Below are positions 44,183-54,044 of a DNA stretch of 64,000 nucleotides, piece by piece (the first letter of the stretch is position 1; each line of letters begins with the position of its first letter). This DNA is from Aestuariivivens sediminicola. GTDB lineage: Bacteria > Bacteroidota > Bacteroidia > Flavobacteriales > Flavobacteriaceae. Below the pieces are notes generated by a model that was given only the letters and a program-made list of their open reading frames with translations, was not told the origin of the DNA and did no database searches. A program made the position numbers and the translations under genes. Location: assembly GCF_022662015.1 (NCBI RefSeq), contig NZ_JAKMCM010000005.1, positions 124,001 to 188,000 on the forward strand. The letters run 5' to 3'.

Positions 44183-45760
44183 TTACCAGCCTTTGTTTTG
44201 TTCAATTCCAGATCTATCAATCACCCTATTTGGTATGCGCCATACATGGTGAATACTGGGATCAAATTGAGGTCTTGCAAAGCGTACTTCAATAATTTCG
44301 TAGCTCGAGTCCGGATCGTTTTTATCCGCATGATTTCTTCCATGCAAGGGCTGCGCATATACCGCATCGGCATCTCCCCAGCGAACTAGGTCAAAATGAC
44401 GGTTTGCAAATTCGCCTGCCAACTCTACACGGCGTTCGTGTTTTAAATCGTCCATGGTTGCCCCAGAAATTCCCCCAAGTCCTGCTCTGTTCCTAACCAT
44501 ATTTATTTCGGCATCACCACTTTGTCCCATCATGATTTTTGCTTCAGCCTTCATCAATAAAATTTCGGCATACCTAAGCAATGGAACATCGATGACACAT
44601 GATGGATTATTACCATTTGGATTAACGGTTGTTCCAACAGGATCGGCATAACCCCAAGCATCCATATATTTATTGAACTGAAATCCAGTTTGTGAGTTTG
44701 AAGAAGAGTAACGGCGTGTTTCACCAAACCATTGAAACTCTTGCCCAAACTCTAGAATCGTGGCTTTTTTACGAGCATCACCGGCTTCAAATTCGTTGTA
44801 CAGTTCCAGTGTAGGCTGGTAATACCCCCATCCGTTATAATCGCCCCAACCTTTGTTTTCGAGCATAATACCAGGTAATTTACTTCCACTTTGTACACCT
44901 GAAATAACCGACCAAATGTATTCTTTTCCAAAATCTTGCGCTTCTGTAAATACATTGGCAAAATCTTCCGCAGGATTACCTGTGTTTAGCAAGCCACGAC
45001 CCGATCCCGAATTGGTTACCTTGTCGCAATATTCAACCACCTTGGCCCATTTAGAACTGTCGTACTGTGCCCAATACATATAGGTTTTTGCTGCATAAGC
45101 CAAAGCTGCATCTTTATGCGCCCTACCTAAATCACTATCACCATAGGTAGTAAACAGCGGAAGCAGTTCGGCTGCTTTCTCTAAATCTTCAACAATCTGT
45201 TGGTAGTTGTCAATAATACTCGCAGCTCGTGTAAATGTGAGATCGTACTGATTCTCAACTGTAACGATAGGCACCCCTCCATTGGCGCCATTGTCAGCAT
45301 AGGTATGTGCCACCCAGAAATAACTAAATGCTCTCATGAAGTAGGCTTCTCCAAGTACCCTTTTTTTAAGGTTTTCATCCATATCTATGTCTGGAACATT
45401 CTCGAGTATATCATTTGCCTTGCCAATGGTCCTATAACTCCCTTCATACGAATTTCTATAATAACTCTCGTTGCCCCCTAGCGTAAAATATACGGCAGCA
45501 TCAGCATTGGCGTTTGGCCTTCCGGTAACCATATCATCGGATGCATTAATATACCACATAAAACCACGGGAAAAATATTCCTCATTTGTCATATAAAAAT
45601 ACATGACATTGGAGTAGGCAACGGCATCGTCGCCCGTTTGCCAGTAATTTCCAGAGGTTGCACCTCCTAAGGGAGTTAGGTCCGTAAAGTTACTTGAGCA
45701 ACCTAACATAAGCATAACCATAATAATGGCTATATAGTTTTTTAATTTTAAATATCTCAT
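44183..45760 (-). CDS. SusD/RagB-family outer-membrane lipoprotein
   Basis: A 525-residue surface glycan-binding lipoprotein (lipobox C21 in MLMLGCSS). It has the family's TPR-like helices (VLGEAYFMRAFSYFWVAHTYAD), a central DAALAYAAKTYMYWAQ segment and the C-terminal SusD stretch LLRYAEILLMKAEAKIM...VRNRAGL...LKHERRVELAGE...DLVRW. It forms the lid of the SusC transporter and starts 45 bp after the susC stop. Expected ligands are mannan-type oligosaccharides, judging from the linked GH92 enzyme. Confidence 0.93.
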   Translation of the reverse strand: MRYLKLKNYIAIIMVMLMLGCSSNFTDLTPLGGATSGNYWQTGDDAVAYSNVMYFYMTNEEYFSRGFMWYINASDDMVTGRPNANADAAVYFTLGGNESYYRNSYEGSYRTIGKANDILENVPDIDMDENLKKRVLGEAYFMRAFSYFWVAHTYADNGANGGVPIVTVENQYDLTFTRAASIIDNYQQIVEDLEKAAELLPLFTTYGDSDLGRAHKDAALAYAAKTYMYWAQYDSSKWAKVVEYCDKVTNSGSGRGLLNTGNPAEDFANVFTEAQDFGKEYIWSVISGVQSGSKLPGIMLENKGWGDYNGWGYYQPTLELYNEFEAGDARKKATILEFGQEFQWFGETRRYSSSNSQTGFQFNKYMDAWGYADPVGTTVNPNGNNPSCVIDVPLLRYAEILLMKAEAKIMMGQSGDAEINMVRNRAGLGGISGATMDDLKHERRVELAGEFANRHFDLVRWGDADAVYAQPLHGRNHADKNDPDSSYEIIEVRFARPQFDPSIHHVWRIPNRVIDRSGIEQNKGW

Positions 45761-45805
45761 TTCTTTTAAATTTTATAAGTTATTCAACATACTTATTTTT
45801 AATGA

Positions 45806-48800
45806 CTAGAACGTAAGCGAAAGCCCAACAGAGTACACTTTTGAAACAGGATACCCACTAACATCTAACCCAATGCCACCAACTTCGGGGTCGATTCCCG
45901 AGTAATTAGTAATTGTAAACAAGTTTTCACCTGAAAGGTATGCTCTTAAACTCGCACCTTTCATAACATGATCGAAGACACTTTTTGGCAATGTATAGCC
46001 CAAAGTGATGTTTTTTAACCTAAGATACGAACCATCTTCCAAGTACCAGGTAGAATTAGTGCCAAAGTTTCTATTATTATCCAACGTTGATAATCTCGGT
46101 ATATCGGTATTTTGGTTGCTTGGTGTCCAGGCATTCAAAATTCGGTTATCGCGGTTGTAGGTTTGCTCATTCATCGCATAGGTGGAATACTTAGCACCAT
46201 TAAACAGATTTATATCTTCAACCCCTTGGAAAAAAACGAATAAATCAAAGTTTTTGTATTCCAAATTAGCATTTACTGCATAGGTAATCTTGGGGAATGC
46301 ATTGCCATGGTATACCCTATCGTCATCTGATATGACCCCATCATCGTTTGTATCCGTGAATTTAAAATCACCTGGTACCGCGTTGGGTTGAATAAGGTTA
46401 CCGTCTTTTTGGTGACTATCAATTTCTGCCTGGTTATTAAAGATGCCTTCCCAAGGAACTAAGTAGTATGAATATAAAGGCTGTCCAGCTTCAGACCGAA
46501 AAGGGCGTAGTGATGACCGTACATCATCACTGTGAGAAATATTATCGCTGGTGTATCCACCTAAATCGATTAATTCATTTTTTATAGAACTCAGGTTCAT
46601 CCCTACCGAGTATTTTAATGCCTTATCAAAATTTCTGTAATTCACACTAAATTCATATCCAACATTCTCAACCGTACCAACATTAGATGGAGGCCCATTG
46701 GAAACACCAGTATGTGTATTTGGTGCATTGATAAGAATCATGTCTTTGGTGGTTTTCTTAAAGTAATCGGCAGTAAGCTCCAATTTTCCTTTGAATAAAC
46801 TAGCATCTAAACCAAAATCGGTAGTTTCAGAAGTTTCCCATTTTAAATTTGGATTGGATTGTGAATTTATAAAATAGGCTTGGACCCGTTCAGCATCACG
46901 ACCAAGATACACGCTTCTTGTCGAACTTATAGGTATATTGAATGCATAACTGTTTACCGAACGGATGTTACCTATTTGTCCCCACGAAGCGCGAAGTTTT
47001 AGGTTACTCAGCCAGTCCACATTTTCCATAAAGGACTCTGACGAAATTCGCCAAGCTCCAGAAACGGATGGAAATACATCTTTACGGCTACCACTTACTA
47101 ATTTCGAGGTCTCATCTTGACGGATACTTGCCGCTATGTAGTATTTGTTATCAAAATTATATCTAACCCGACCTATGGCAGAGGTTAGTGCTTCCTCATA
47201 AGCACTACTTCCCCAACTTGTAATATCTCTAGCATTTCTTAAATACTGGTACCAGGATTCTTCTCTAAGAAAGTCTTGAGCCTCCACAGAACTACTTTCA
47301 AAATTAGTGTATTGAGCCGAATATACAGCGGTTAAATCTAAATGGTGCTTCCCAAAATTTTTCTCATAGCTTATTTGGTTATCCCAGTTCCATATGTACC
47401 TTTCTGTCCAAGATTGATCCAGATAGTTCTGTAACGTACGTCGACCAGACTCAGGAATTTGTGGGGTAAAGGTCTTATTTTCTTGTTTTAACAAATCTAT
47501 TGAAAACGCGGACCTAAACTTTAATCCCTCTATAATATTATAATTTAAGAATGCATTAGCATTAATTTGAGTGGATGGGTTATCCACAGTGGGACGCAAT
47601 AATAGAGCAACAGGGTTATACACGTCCCCATAGGCTCCGGCAAAAGCAGAGCCTTCTGGTGCTACCCCGTGGAAATTACCAAATTCGTCGTAAACTGGTG
47701 CGGCAGATGGCATATACATGGCATTAATAATGGCTCCAGAATAACTGGAAGACGTATTAACGCCGTTTCCGTCGGTACGCGTGATATTTACATTTTCGCC
47801 TATGGTTATCTTATCTGAAATATTGAAATCGCCCTTAAGCCTTAAAATAAGTCTTTTGGAACTCGTTCCAACCAAAGTACCTTCCCTGTCTTGAAAGTTA
47901 AAGGAGGTCATATAATTGCCCTTATCATTTCCGCCAGAAAAGGTTACGCTTGCATTTGTAAATAAAGCATCCCTAAAAATGGCGTCAATCCAATTCGTGC
48001 GGTTTATTGCTCCCCAAGGGTTTTGTACTGGATCGTGTGCAGGTAATCTACCTACACCTGCATTGTCTGTTGCTTGGTTGTACGCGGCACTTTGCTCTTG
48101 TGCGGTTAAAGGGGTAGGTAAATTACTTGCAATGTAGAATCCAGATGAAATTTCAACATTCACCCTTGGTTTTCCAGATTTACCGCTTTTGGTGGTTACC
48201 ACAATAACACCTGATGCTGCTTGTGCCCCATAAATTGCTGCCGCTGCCGCGTCTTTTAAAATACTCACTGACTCAATGTCATTTGGATTTATAGGGCCTC
48301 CATAATAAGGCATTCCATCTACTACGAAAAGTGGAGTTTCATTACTTAAAGTACCAATCCCTCGTATCACTACTGATGGACTTGAAACAGGTGAACCACC
48401 ATTTTGAACTACGGTCACACCAGCGACATTACCTTGTAGGAAATCGGATATTGAAAGCGAAGGTCGGCTATTGATTTTGTCTAATCCAGAAACTGTTGCG
48501 ATTGAAGATGATAAATCTGCTTTTTTGGCAGTACCATACCCAATTACCACAACCTGTTCTAAACCAACAAGATCTTCCAACAAAGTAATGTTGATAGTTG
48601 ATTGCGAGCCAATCGCTATTTCTTGGGTTTGCATACCGACATAAGAAAAGACCAGAACATCATTTGCGCTTATTTCAATAATTGTGTAATTGCCATCAAA
48701 ATCGGTTACAACACCTTTATCTGTACCTTTTACCGATATAGTAACTCCTGGAATGGGGGCACCATTTCGGTCAACAACTTGACCAGAAACCTCGGTAATT

Positions 48801-49186
48801 TGTATATTATCATCAATAGGGGTTACCTTTTCACTAATAATAATGGCATTACTCTCAGATAATTCGAAATTAAAATTGGCAAGCGTTAGCGCTTTTTTCA
48901 ATAAATCCTCTACCAAAATTTCCCCTTTTTCCAGTTTCACTTTGGGTGCATTTACAAACAATTTTTTAGGATAGATAAAATCATAATTCGTTTGTCTTTG
49001 AATGATTTTAAAGACCTGTCTAATAGTTGCATCTTGATCATTCTCTATCATAACTTTCTGCTGGGAGAATACGTTTTCTCCATTAAAACTAAATACAGCA
49101 GTACAAAATAATAAAATGAAAGTCTTCATAATTGAAGTTAGCAGCCGTTTTGTAAAAAAACGGACATAGGTTAGTTTAATTTTCAT
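45806..49186 (-). CDS. SusC/RagA-family TonB-dependent transporter with STN domain
   Basis: A 1126-residue outer-membrane importer. After a long signal region, an STN (secretin/TonB short N-terminal) domain (~50-115) with DATIRQVFKIIQRQTNYDF is followed by a carboxypeptidase-regulatory-like domain (VSGQVVDRNGAPIPGVTI), then a plug beginning VVVIGYGTAKKADLSSSI and the SusC signature VVIRGIGTLSNETPLFVVDG. The barrel ends with GYPVSKVYSVGLSLTF. The STN domain allows signalling to the FecR protein encoded next door, so transport of substrate should induce the locus through the ECF sigma factor. Confidence 0.95.
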   Translation of the reverse strand: MKIKLTYVRFFTKRLLTSIMKTFILLFCTAVFSFNGENVFSQQKVMIENDQDATIRQVFKIIQRQTNYDFIYPKKLFVNAPKVKLEKGEILVEDLLKKALTLANFNFELSESNAIIISEKVTPIDDNIQITEVSGQVVDRNGAPIPGVTISVKGTDKGVVTDFDGNYTIIEISANDVLVFSYVGMQTQEIAIGSQSTINITLLEDLVGLEQVVVIGYGTAKKADLSSSIATVSGLDKINSRPSLSISDFLQGNVAGVTVVQNGGSPVSSPSVVIRGIGTLSNETPLFVVDGMPYYGGPINPNDIESVSILKDAAAAAIYGAQAASGVIVVTTKSGKSGKPRVNVEISSGFYIASNLPTPLTAQEQSAAYNQATDNAGVGRLPAHDPVQNPWGAINRTNWIDAIFRDALFTNASVTFSGGNDKGNYMTSFNFQDREGTLVGTSSKRLILRLKGDFNISDKITIGENVNITRTDGNGVNTSSSYSGAIINAMYMPSAAPVYDEFGNFHGVAPEGSAFAGAYGDVYNPVALLLRPTVDNPSTQINANAFLNYNIIEGLKFRSAFSIDLLKQENKTFTPQIPESGRRTLQNYLDQSWTERYIWNWDNQISYEKNFGKHHLDLTAVYSAQYTNFESSSVEAQDFLREESWYQYLRNARDITSWGSSAYEEALTSAIGRVRYNFDNKYYIAASIRQDETSKLVSGSRKDVFPSVSGAWRISSESFMENVDWLSNLKLRASWGQIGNIRSVNSYAFNIPISSTRSVYLGRDAERVQAYFINSQSNPNLKWETSETTDFGLDASLFKGKLELTADYFKKTTKDMILINAPNTHTGVSNGPPSNVGTVENVGYEFSVNYRNFDKALKYSVGMNLSSIKNELIDLGGYTSDNISHSDDVRSSLRPFRSEAGQPLYSYYLVPWEGIFNNQAEIDSHQKDGNLIQPNAVPGDFKFTDTNDDGVISDDDRVYHGNAFPKITYAVNANLEYKNFDLFVFFQGVEDINLFNGAKYSTYAMNEQTYNRDNRILNAWTPSNQNTDIPRLSTLDNNRNFGTNSTWYLEDGSYLRLKNITLGYTLPKSVFDHVMKGASLRAYLSGENLFTITNYSGIDPEVGGIGLDVSGYPVSKVYSVGLSLTF

Positions 49187-49338
49187 AAGTTTGCAATGTG
49201 TTAGTTAAACAATTAATTAATACGTCTAAAAGGGGCGAAGTTTTGACTCTGGAAATTTCACTACTTCGCTTCCTTATATTTTTACTAAATTACTTCTGGA
49301 TTAAACGGTAAAGCACTTAACCCGAAAAATCTAATCTA

Positions 49339-50520
49339 TTATTTTAAAATCACATTTTTACCGCTGATAGTATAGTCCGTTATAGTGCCAAAGTTTTTAA
49401 CACTTGATAAGACGGTTTCTATATCTCTATTTTTTCTTAAAACACCAATAAATTGTTCATCCTTAACTTCATCATTCATAAAAATAACTTCCATATCGTA
49501 CCATCTGGACATCACTTTCATAATCTCCTGAAGGGATTTGGAATCGAAAACGAACACGCCATCTTTCCATGAAATTTCATTATAAACATCTACAGTCTTA
49601 ATAGCAATATTGTTATTATCCTTATCTAAAATAGATTGTTGATTTGGAATCAACTTTTGCTGATTATCATTAACCTTAACCATTACAACACCTTCAACCA
49701 AGGTTGTATGAATCGTTGTTTCATCTTTATAGGCTTTTAGATTAAACTTTGTCCCTAAAACCTCTATATCTTGGTTCTGATTATGAACTATAAATTTTAC
49801 GCCGTTATTTTGTGAACTTGGACTCACTTCAAAATAAGCTTCACCGTAAATTAGTTCAACCTTACGACTTTTTGTAGCCTCAAAAACAACAGGATATTTA
49901 ATTTGTGATTCTGAGTTCAACCATACTTTTGTGCCATCCGAAAGGTCTAATTGATATTGTCCCCCTCTTGGCACCGTTAAATAGTTGTATTCAACACTAT
50001 TCTTATTGGGATTTTCCTTATTGTAAACCAGTAATTCTCCAACGTTCCTAGCATCTTCATTTTGGAATGATATATCTTTTCCTATTGGTATATTAGTGCC
50101 GTCATGTAATGTTAATATAGCCTTACTGGAGCCAGTTTGAATTATCTCTGTGTTAATTATAGGGTAATCATCAACGGTAGTATCGTTAGATTTATTAATT
50201 ATGTTCAGTCGAAACAGATAGCCATTTATAAGTATTAAAATTAATACTGCTGCTGCATACCGGATTATTTTTCTTTTATAAAATGGTATTGGTTTAATTT
50301 TATGCTTGGATCTTATCTTTTTCTTGACCATCTCCCATGCAGCTTCGATATCTAATTCTAATATCTCGTGAGCATCTTGACCTTCGTTCTTAAGTTGAAG
50401 CAACAGCTCGTATAACATCAAATTTTCATTTGACTTTTTTATCCAGTTTTGAAAAATACTTTCTTCTTCTTTTGATAGCTTATTTCTAAGTTTTTTTAAT
50501 ATAATTTCCTTTATTTTCAC
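49339..50520 (-). CDS. FecR-family anti-sigma factor
   Basis: A 393-residue inner-membrane regulator. The cytoplasmic N-terminus (~1-85) is followed by one membrane helix (~87-105, IIRYAAAVLILILINGYLF) and a periplasmic FecR domain with LTVPRGGQYQLDLSDGTKVWLNSES and VELIYGEAYFEV, then a C-terminal DUF4974-type domain. It would hold the ECF sigma factor until the SusC STN domain signals. It is separated from the sigma gene by 453 bp that contain remnants of another sigma/fecR copy. Confidence 0.92.
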   Translation of the reverse strand: MKIKEIILKKLRNKLSKEEESIFQNWIKKSNENLMLYELLLQLKNEGQDAHEILELDIEAAWEMVKKKIRSKHKIKPIPFYKRKIIRYAAAVLILILINGYLFRLNIINKSNDTTVDDYPIINTEIIQTGSSKAILTLHDGTNIPIGKDISFQNEDARNVGELLVYNKENPNKNSVEYNYLTVPRGGQYQLDLSDGTKVWLNSESQIKYPVVFEATKSRKVELIYGEAYFEVSPSSQNNGVKFIVHNQNQDIEVLGTKFNLKAYKDETTIHTTLVEGVVMVKVNDNQQKLIPNQQSILDKDNNNIAIKTVDVYNEISWKDGVFVFDSKSLQEIMKVMSRWYDMEVIFMNDEVKDEQFIGVLRKNRDIETVLSSVKNFGTITDYTISGKNVILK

Positions 50521-50973
50521 CTTTTTCTATTATTGAATAAACTTTCCTTTTATTAGTACGACCAAAAAAGTGAAAATAGGGTGATGATTTTTTATAAATA
50601 ATTTTAAAATTCCTTTATTAAACCAAAAGCAGGGTTTTGAGTTTAAAAAAGGGAAGATCTCCAACCTTCCCTTTTCTTAACTAACTCAAACATTGAGTTA
50701 AACACTTAAACTAACTACTTAATAATCAAAATTTTAATATTCGCTTTTCACCTTAAACTTACTAATAGCAAGGCCATAGTCAATATTTCCTCCTTAATAA
50801 TAATTCTTCAATATTCTTAACATCTTCATCTTTGAATGATGTATTTTTTATTGTTGAAGTATTGATAACATATTGTAATGATCAAAATGCCTTACTTGAA
50901 CTAGTTTGAATTAGATCCGTTTATTTTTAAGATCAAAAAAATGAAATTTGGGTGATGCATTTTTAAATTTTTT
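50521..50973. other. Sigma-fecR spacer with remnants of a duplicated regulator pair
   Basis: The spacer holds a fecR remnant (50800-50925), a short frame ending ALIK-like (50604-50633, minus; PAFGLIKEF then stop) that resembles the real sigma C-terminus FALIKKS, and a duplicated junction segment (near 50560-50620 and 50930-50992) containing GGGTGATG. A terminator-type hairpin lies at 50645-50675 (AAGGGAAG/CTTCCCTT). A short open end (YGLAISKFKVKSEY) before that hairpin may be the tail of another lost gene. Confidence 0.55.
50800..50925 (-). pseudogene. fecR fragment, degenerate
   Basis: The minus-strand translation reads TDLIQTSSSKAF-stop-SLQ...NTSFKDEDVKNIEELLLR. This aligns with TEIIQTGSSKAILTL...DISFQNEDARNVGELLVYN of the intact FecR at 49339 (DNA around 50030-50155). 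An in-frame TGA and missing flanks show decay. It lies directly behind the sigma gene, where an intact fecR would be expected. Confidence 0.75.
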
Positions 50974-51504
50974 TTAAGATTTCTTTATTAATGCAAAAAC
51001 GAGGGTCAAATATATTCCTTTTAATGATTGTCTTAGGGTTCTAAAAGCTTTCTTCATTTGTGTTTTAACAGTATTGACTGAAACACCTAAAACTTCGGCC
51101 ACTTCCTTATACTTTAAGCCGTCTAAAACGCACAGTAAAAAGATTCTTTTGCAGTTTTTTGGGAGCTTATCTAATTGTTTGTATAGTTCTATTTTATTTT
51201 TAAGTGCCTCTAACTCTTGAACCTCTGTGTTTTGATCGGTATAGAAAAGACTGTCTTTGGAAATAAATTGTTGGTATCCTCGCTGTTTCTTTTTGAACTG
51301 GATTTTTTTTATGCTAGCATTTCTCACAGAAATCCTCAAGTAGCCCTTAATATTGTCTATTTCATTAAGTTTATTTTGTTCTATTATTTTAACAAAAACA
51401 TCCTGAACGACATCTTCAGATTCATTTATATCTTTCAGATAATAATAAGCACATATACATAAATCCTTATAATTTTCATTAAATATGTTTTTTATTCTAT
51501 CCAA
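50974..51504 (-). CDS. ECF RNA polymerase sigma factor
   Basis: A 176-residue sigma-70 family ECF factor. Region 2 is at ~8-75 (DLCICAYYYLKDINESEDVVQDVFVKI) and region 4 at ~115-165 (LPKNCKRIFLLCVLDGLKYKEVAEVLGVSVNTVKTQMKKAF). It pairs with the FecR anti-sigma factor downstream and should drive transcription of the SusC/SusD operon when the transporter signals substrate. The last codons (FALIKKS) have a degenerate copy further downstream. Confidence 0.92.
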   Translation of the reverse strand: MDRIKNIFNENYKDLCICAYYYLKDINESEDVVQDVFVKIIEQNKLNEIDNIKGYLRISVRNASIKKIQFKKKQRGYQQFISKDSLFYTDQNTEVQELEALKNKIELYKQLDKLPKNCKRIFLLCVLDGLKYKEVAEVLGVSVNTVKTQMKKAFRTLRQSLKGIYLTLVFALIKKS

Positions 51505-51591
51505 AATATTTTTTTTAAAAATTCAATATATCAAATTTATTAGAAAAAAATATTTAATAGACAAAACTGTAAAAGCCATAAAAAAAACACT

Positions 51592-52719
51592 TTACTTATC
51601 CCAATGTGTCACCTTAAGTATTTTTTCAAAGATCTCATTATTCTCATAAATACCAACAAATTCTTCGGACCCAGGGCCATAAGCAAATACAGGTATTAAA
51701 GTAGCTGAATGACCTCCAGTTGAAAAAGTTGGGCTTATTTCGCGATAATCACTTGATACACTACCATCTTCTTTTTTCCTTTTCTTAGCCGCCAATGTAA
51801 ACCCTCCCGTTTCGTGATCGGAGGTTACAACAACCAATGTATTGCCATCTTTTTCAGCAAAGTCTAATACCTTACCAATCACATTATCAAAATCAATTAA
51901 TTCTGAAATTAAATAAGGCGCATCATTACTGTGCCCTCCCCAATCAATTTGCGAGCCTTCACTCATTAAAAAAAACCCTAAATTATCTTTACTTAAAAAT
52001 TCAATACCTAGCTCAGTAGCTTTTGATAGAAAATCACCTCTTCCATCTTCCATCTTTGGCATTTTATATTCTGCTAATAAGAAACCTACTTTTTGTGAAA
52101 AAGCGATTTGGGAGAAATCACTCAAGTTATCTGTATAAATGGTGAAATGATTGCGTCTAAATTCTTCTAACAAATTTTGTTTATCACTACGTTTTGTAAA
52201 AAAGTTTAAACCACCACCTGCAAAAAAGTCTATTTCAGACTTATGTAATTGTAAGGCAATATCTTCTTCTTGACCTCTGTCAAAAACATGAGCATAGAAA
52301 CTAGCGGGGGTTGCATGAGTTATTGAACTAGTAGCAATAACACCTGTTTTAATATTTTTTGTCGATGCAATTTCAACTATATTTTGAAGGTCTTTTTTTT
52401 CAACGTCAACACCAATTGCAGAATTATATGTTTTAACTCCACAAGCAAAAGCCGTGGCTCCAGCTGCTGAATCAGTCACATCTTCTTCAGCTGAAGAAGT
52501 TTTTATTAATCCAATATTTTGAAATCGTTTGTAGTTTGGCATAGACTCTTTAAAATAAAAAGCAGAAGATATTTGAGATAATCCAGTACCGTCACTAATT
52601 AAGAAAATAACATTTTTTGGAGTCTTTATAATTGTTTTGTTGTTTTCAATATTTGCTTGATTACAACAAGATAACCCAATGGCAATAAAAGAAATAGTAA
52701 TTTTTGTTAATAATTTCAT
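51592..52719 (-). CDS. Alkaline phosphatase (PhoA-type) lipoprotein
   Basis: A 375-residue phosphomonoesterase with a signal peptide ending in a Cys pair (LSCCNQ), likely lipid-anchored. The metal site begins ISDGTG (D43), and the nucleophile is S84 in VTDSAAGATAFACG. EGSQIDWGGHSND, VVTSDHETGGF and STGGHSATLIP complete the zinc ligands. It is shorter than E. coli PhoA. Located upstream of the sigma factor on the same strand, it would remove phosphate exposed by the phosphoesterases or released from phospho-mannose. Confidence 0.92.
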   Translation of the reverse strand: MKLLTKITISFIAIGLSCCNQANIENNKTIIKTPKNVIFLISDGTGLSQISSAFYFKESMPNYKRFQNIGLIKTSSAEEDVTDSAAGATAFACGVKTYNSAIGVDVEKKDLQNIVEIASTKNIKTGVIATSSITHATPASFYAHVFDRGQEEDIALQLHKSEIDFFAGGGLNFFTKRSDKQNLLEEFRRNHFTIYTDNLSDFSQIAFSQKVGFLLAEYKMPKMEDGRGDFLSKATELGIEFLSKDNLGFFLMSEGSQIDWGGHSNDAPYLISELIDFDNVIGKVLDFAEKDGNTLVVVTSDHETGGFTLAAKKRKKEDGSVSSDYREISPTFSTGGHSATLIPVFAYGPGSEEFVGIYENNEIFEKILKVTHWDK

Positions 52720-53216
52720 GGTCTTAAAAGATAAATTTAATAGTTTCTATATAACCCAATTAGGTATTTTAACTGCAACACATGTTTAGGAAATATTTGA
52801 AGACTTAGACATATGATTTAAATTCTAGTTAACGTCAAACATTTCCCTAATAAATTACCTAAGTTCGATAAGATTAATATTTAGTGGTGTTACAATAGTA
52901 AAAAGATGGATTTTTAATAATTAAAAACTGTGAAATTCAATTTTTCAAACTAAAATGTCCTTGATCTTTTATCAATAAGACCCAAAATCTATACTTAGGG
53001 TGATATTTTTGAGACATTTTTTAAATGAGAGTAATTTAGAAATGTTTTTAAATTAGGCTGAAGAATGTCATGTTGCTAATATTATGTTTTAGTTTTTTGT
53101 TGAATAATAAAGGTTACTTTTTTTTAATGAAAGTAATTTATACTAATATTCAGTCGGTTATACTTTTGAGGCGCAAATAAGATACATAATAGTCCTCATA
53201 TTACTAAATATGTTAT
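52720..53216. other. Intergenic interval between the PUL and the maintenance module
   Basis: AT-rich, no gene seen. It separates the phosphatase gene start from the stop of the 53217 gene. It likely holds the PUL's upstream promoter; no clear repeat or hairpin with T-tract was found. Confidence 0.4.
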
Positions 53217-53795
53217 TTACTTAATAAATAACCTTTCAATATTTTCTTCTGGTATTTCTTCGGCTTTTTGTATTTTTTTTATGATTTGCAAATACTTCTT
53301 AGTAGGTTTTCCTGAATAAGTCTTCTTAAAATGTTTTGTATAAAGTTGATGATAAAGGTTGTCAAGTTCAAAAAAGCCTCCATAAACCTTATCCCATAAC
53401 CTGTATTTTTTACTTTTTGTTTGGCTTTCATACATACCACTTGGCAAGTTCGAACGGTGCATAAACCTTTCACTGATGAGGTGAAGTTTTCGACATCTTT
53501 TATGTGTAAATGGACAGATGAAAAACCAAACATAGCCAATGCCCAAATTTGATGGTATTGAAGTCAATTTAATATTATAGTTATAATCTGTTCCATTACA
53601 TTTATAATCCAAAGTTAGCAGATTGTCTTGATTTAATATAACAGTGATACTTCCTGTTTTTTCACCCCTAAAACTCCATGTTATCGTTCCTCTTTTATAG
53701 GTTCCCTCTTCCAAATAGTTCCATTTTTTCAAATCAGAAATGGATATAGATTTTACCTCATCGAATAGAAATGGATAGCTTGAATATCTCCCCAT
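53217..53795 (-). CDS. Conserved hypothetical protein of the island maintenance module
   Basis: A 192-residue soluble protein. The N-terminal half is rich in beta strands (YKRGTITWSFRGEKTGSITV...). The centre has IGYVWFFICPFTHKRCRKLHL, where two cysteines and a His/Arg-rich stretch could bind metal or nucleic acid, and the C-terminus is basic and helical. I recall similar proteins in Bacteroidota mobile elements but know no function. It is the last gene of a minus-strand run that begins with the helix-turn-helix genes. Confidence 0.6.
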   Translation of the reverse strand: MGRYSSYPFLFDEVKSISISDLKKWNYLEEGTYKRGTITWSFRGEKTGSITVILNQDNLLTLDYKCNGTDYNYNIKLTSIPSNLGIGYVWFFICPFTHKRCRKLHLISERFMHRSNLPSGMYESQTKSKKYRLWDKVYGGFFELDNLYHQLYTKHFKKTYSGKPTKKYLQIIKKIQKAEEIPEENIERLFIK

Positions 53796-53822
53796 TGTTT
53801 TAACCTAAATCATTAAGGAACT

Positions 53823-54029
53823 TTAATCAAAACTGAAAGGCTCTCCATCCTTTGAATGTACTGTTTCAACTTTTGGGAATACATAGGGCATAAGCCTACA
53901 TATCACATTTGCCCTCTCTTTTGGGTCTAGTTCATCCAGAGTTTCAGGCATTTTTTTGATTTCATTTTGGATGATGCTTTTAAGGTTGTTCCTTAAATCA
54001 TTGGTCAATATTTTTTCTTTTATGTTCAT
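53823..54029 (-). CDS. Small hypothetical protein
   Basis: A 68-residue helical protein with DELDPKERANVICRLMPYVFPKVE in the middle, a segment reminiscent of short phage or element accessory proteins. It sits 27 bp from the gene below and 15 bp from the polymerase-like gene above, in the same orientation, so it belongs to the same transcript. No domain assignment can be made. Confidence 0.6.
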   Translation of the reverse strand: MNIKEKILTNDLRNNLKSIIQNEIKKMPETLDELDPKERANVICRLMPYVFPKVETVHSKDGEPFSFD

Positions 54030-54044
54030 TATTATTCTTATTTG

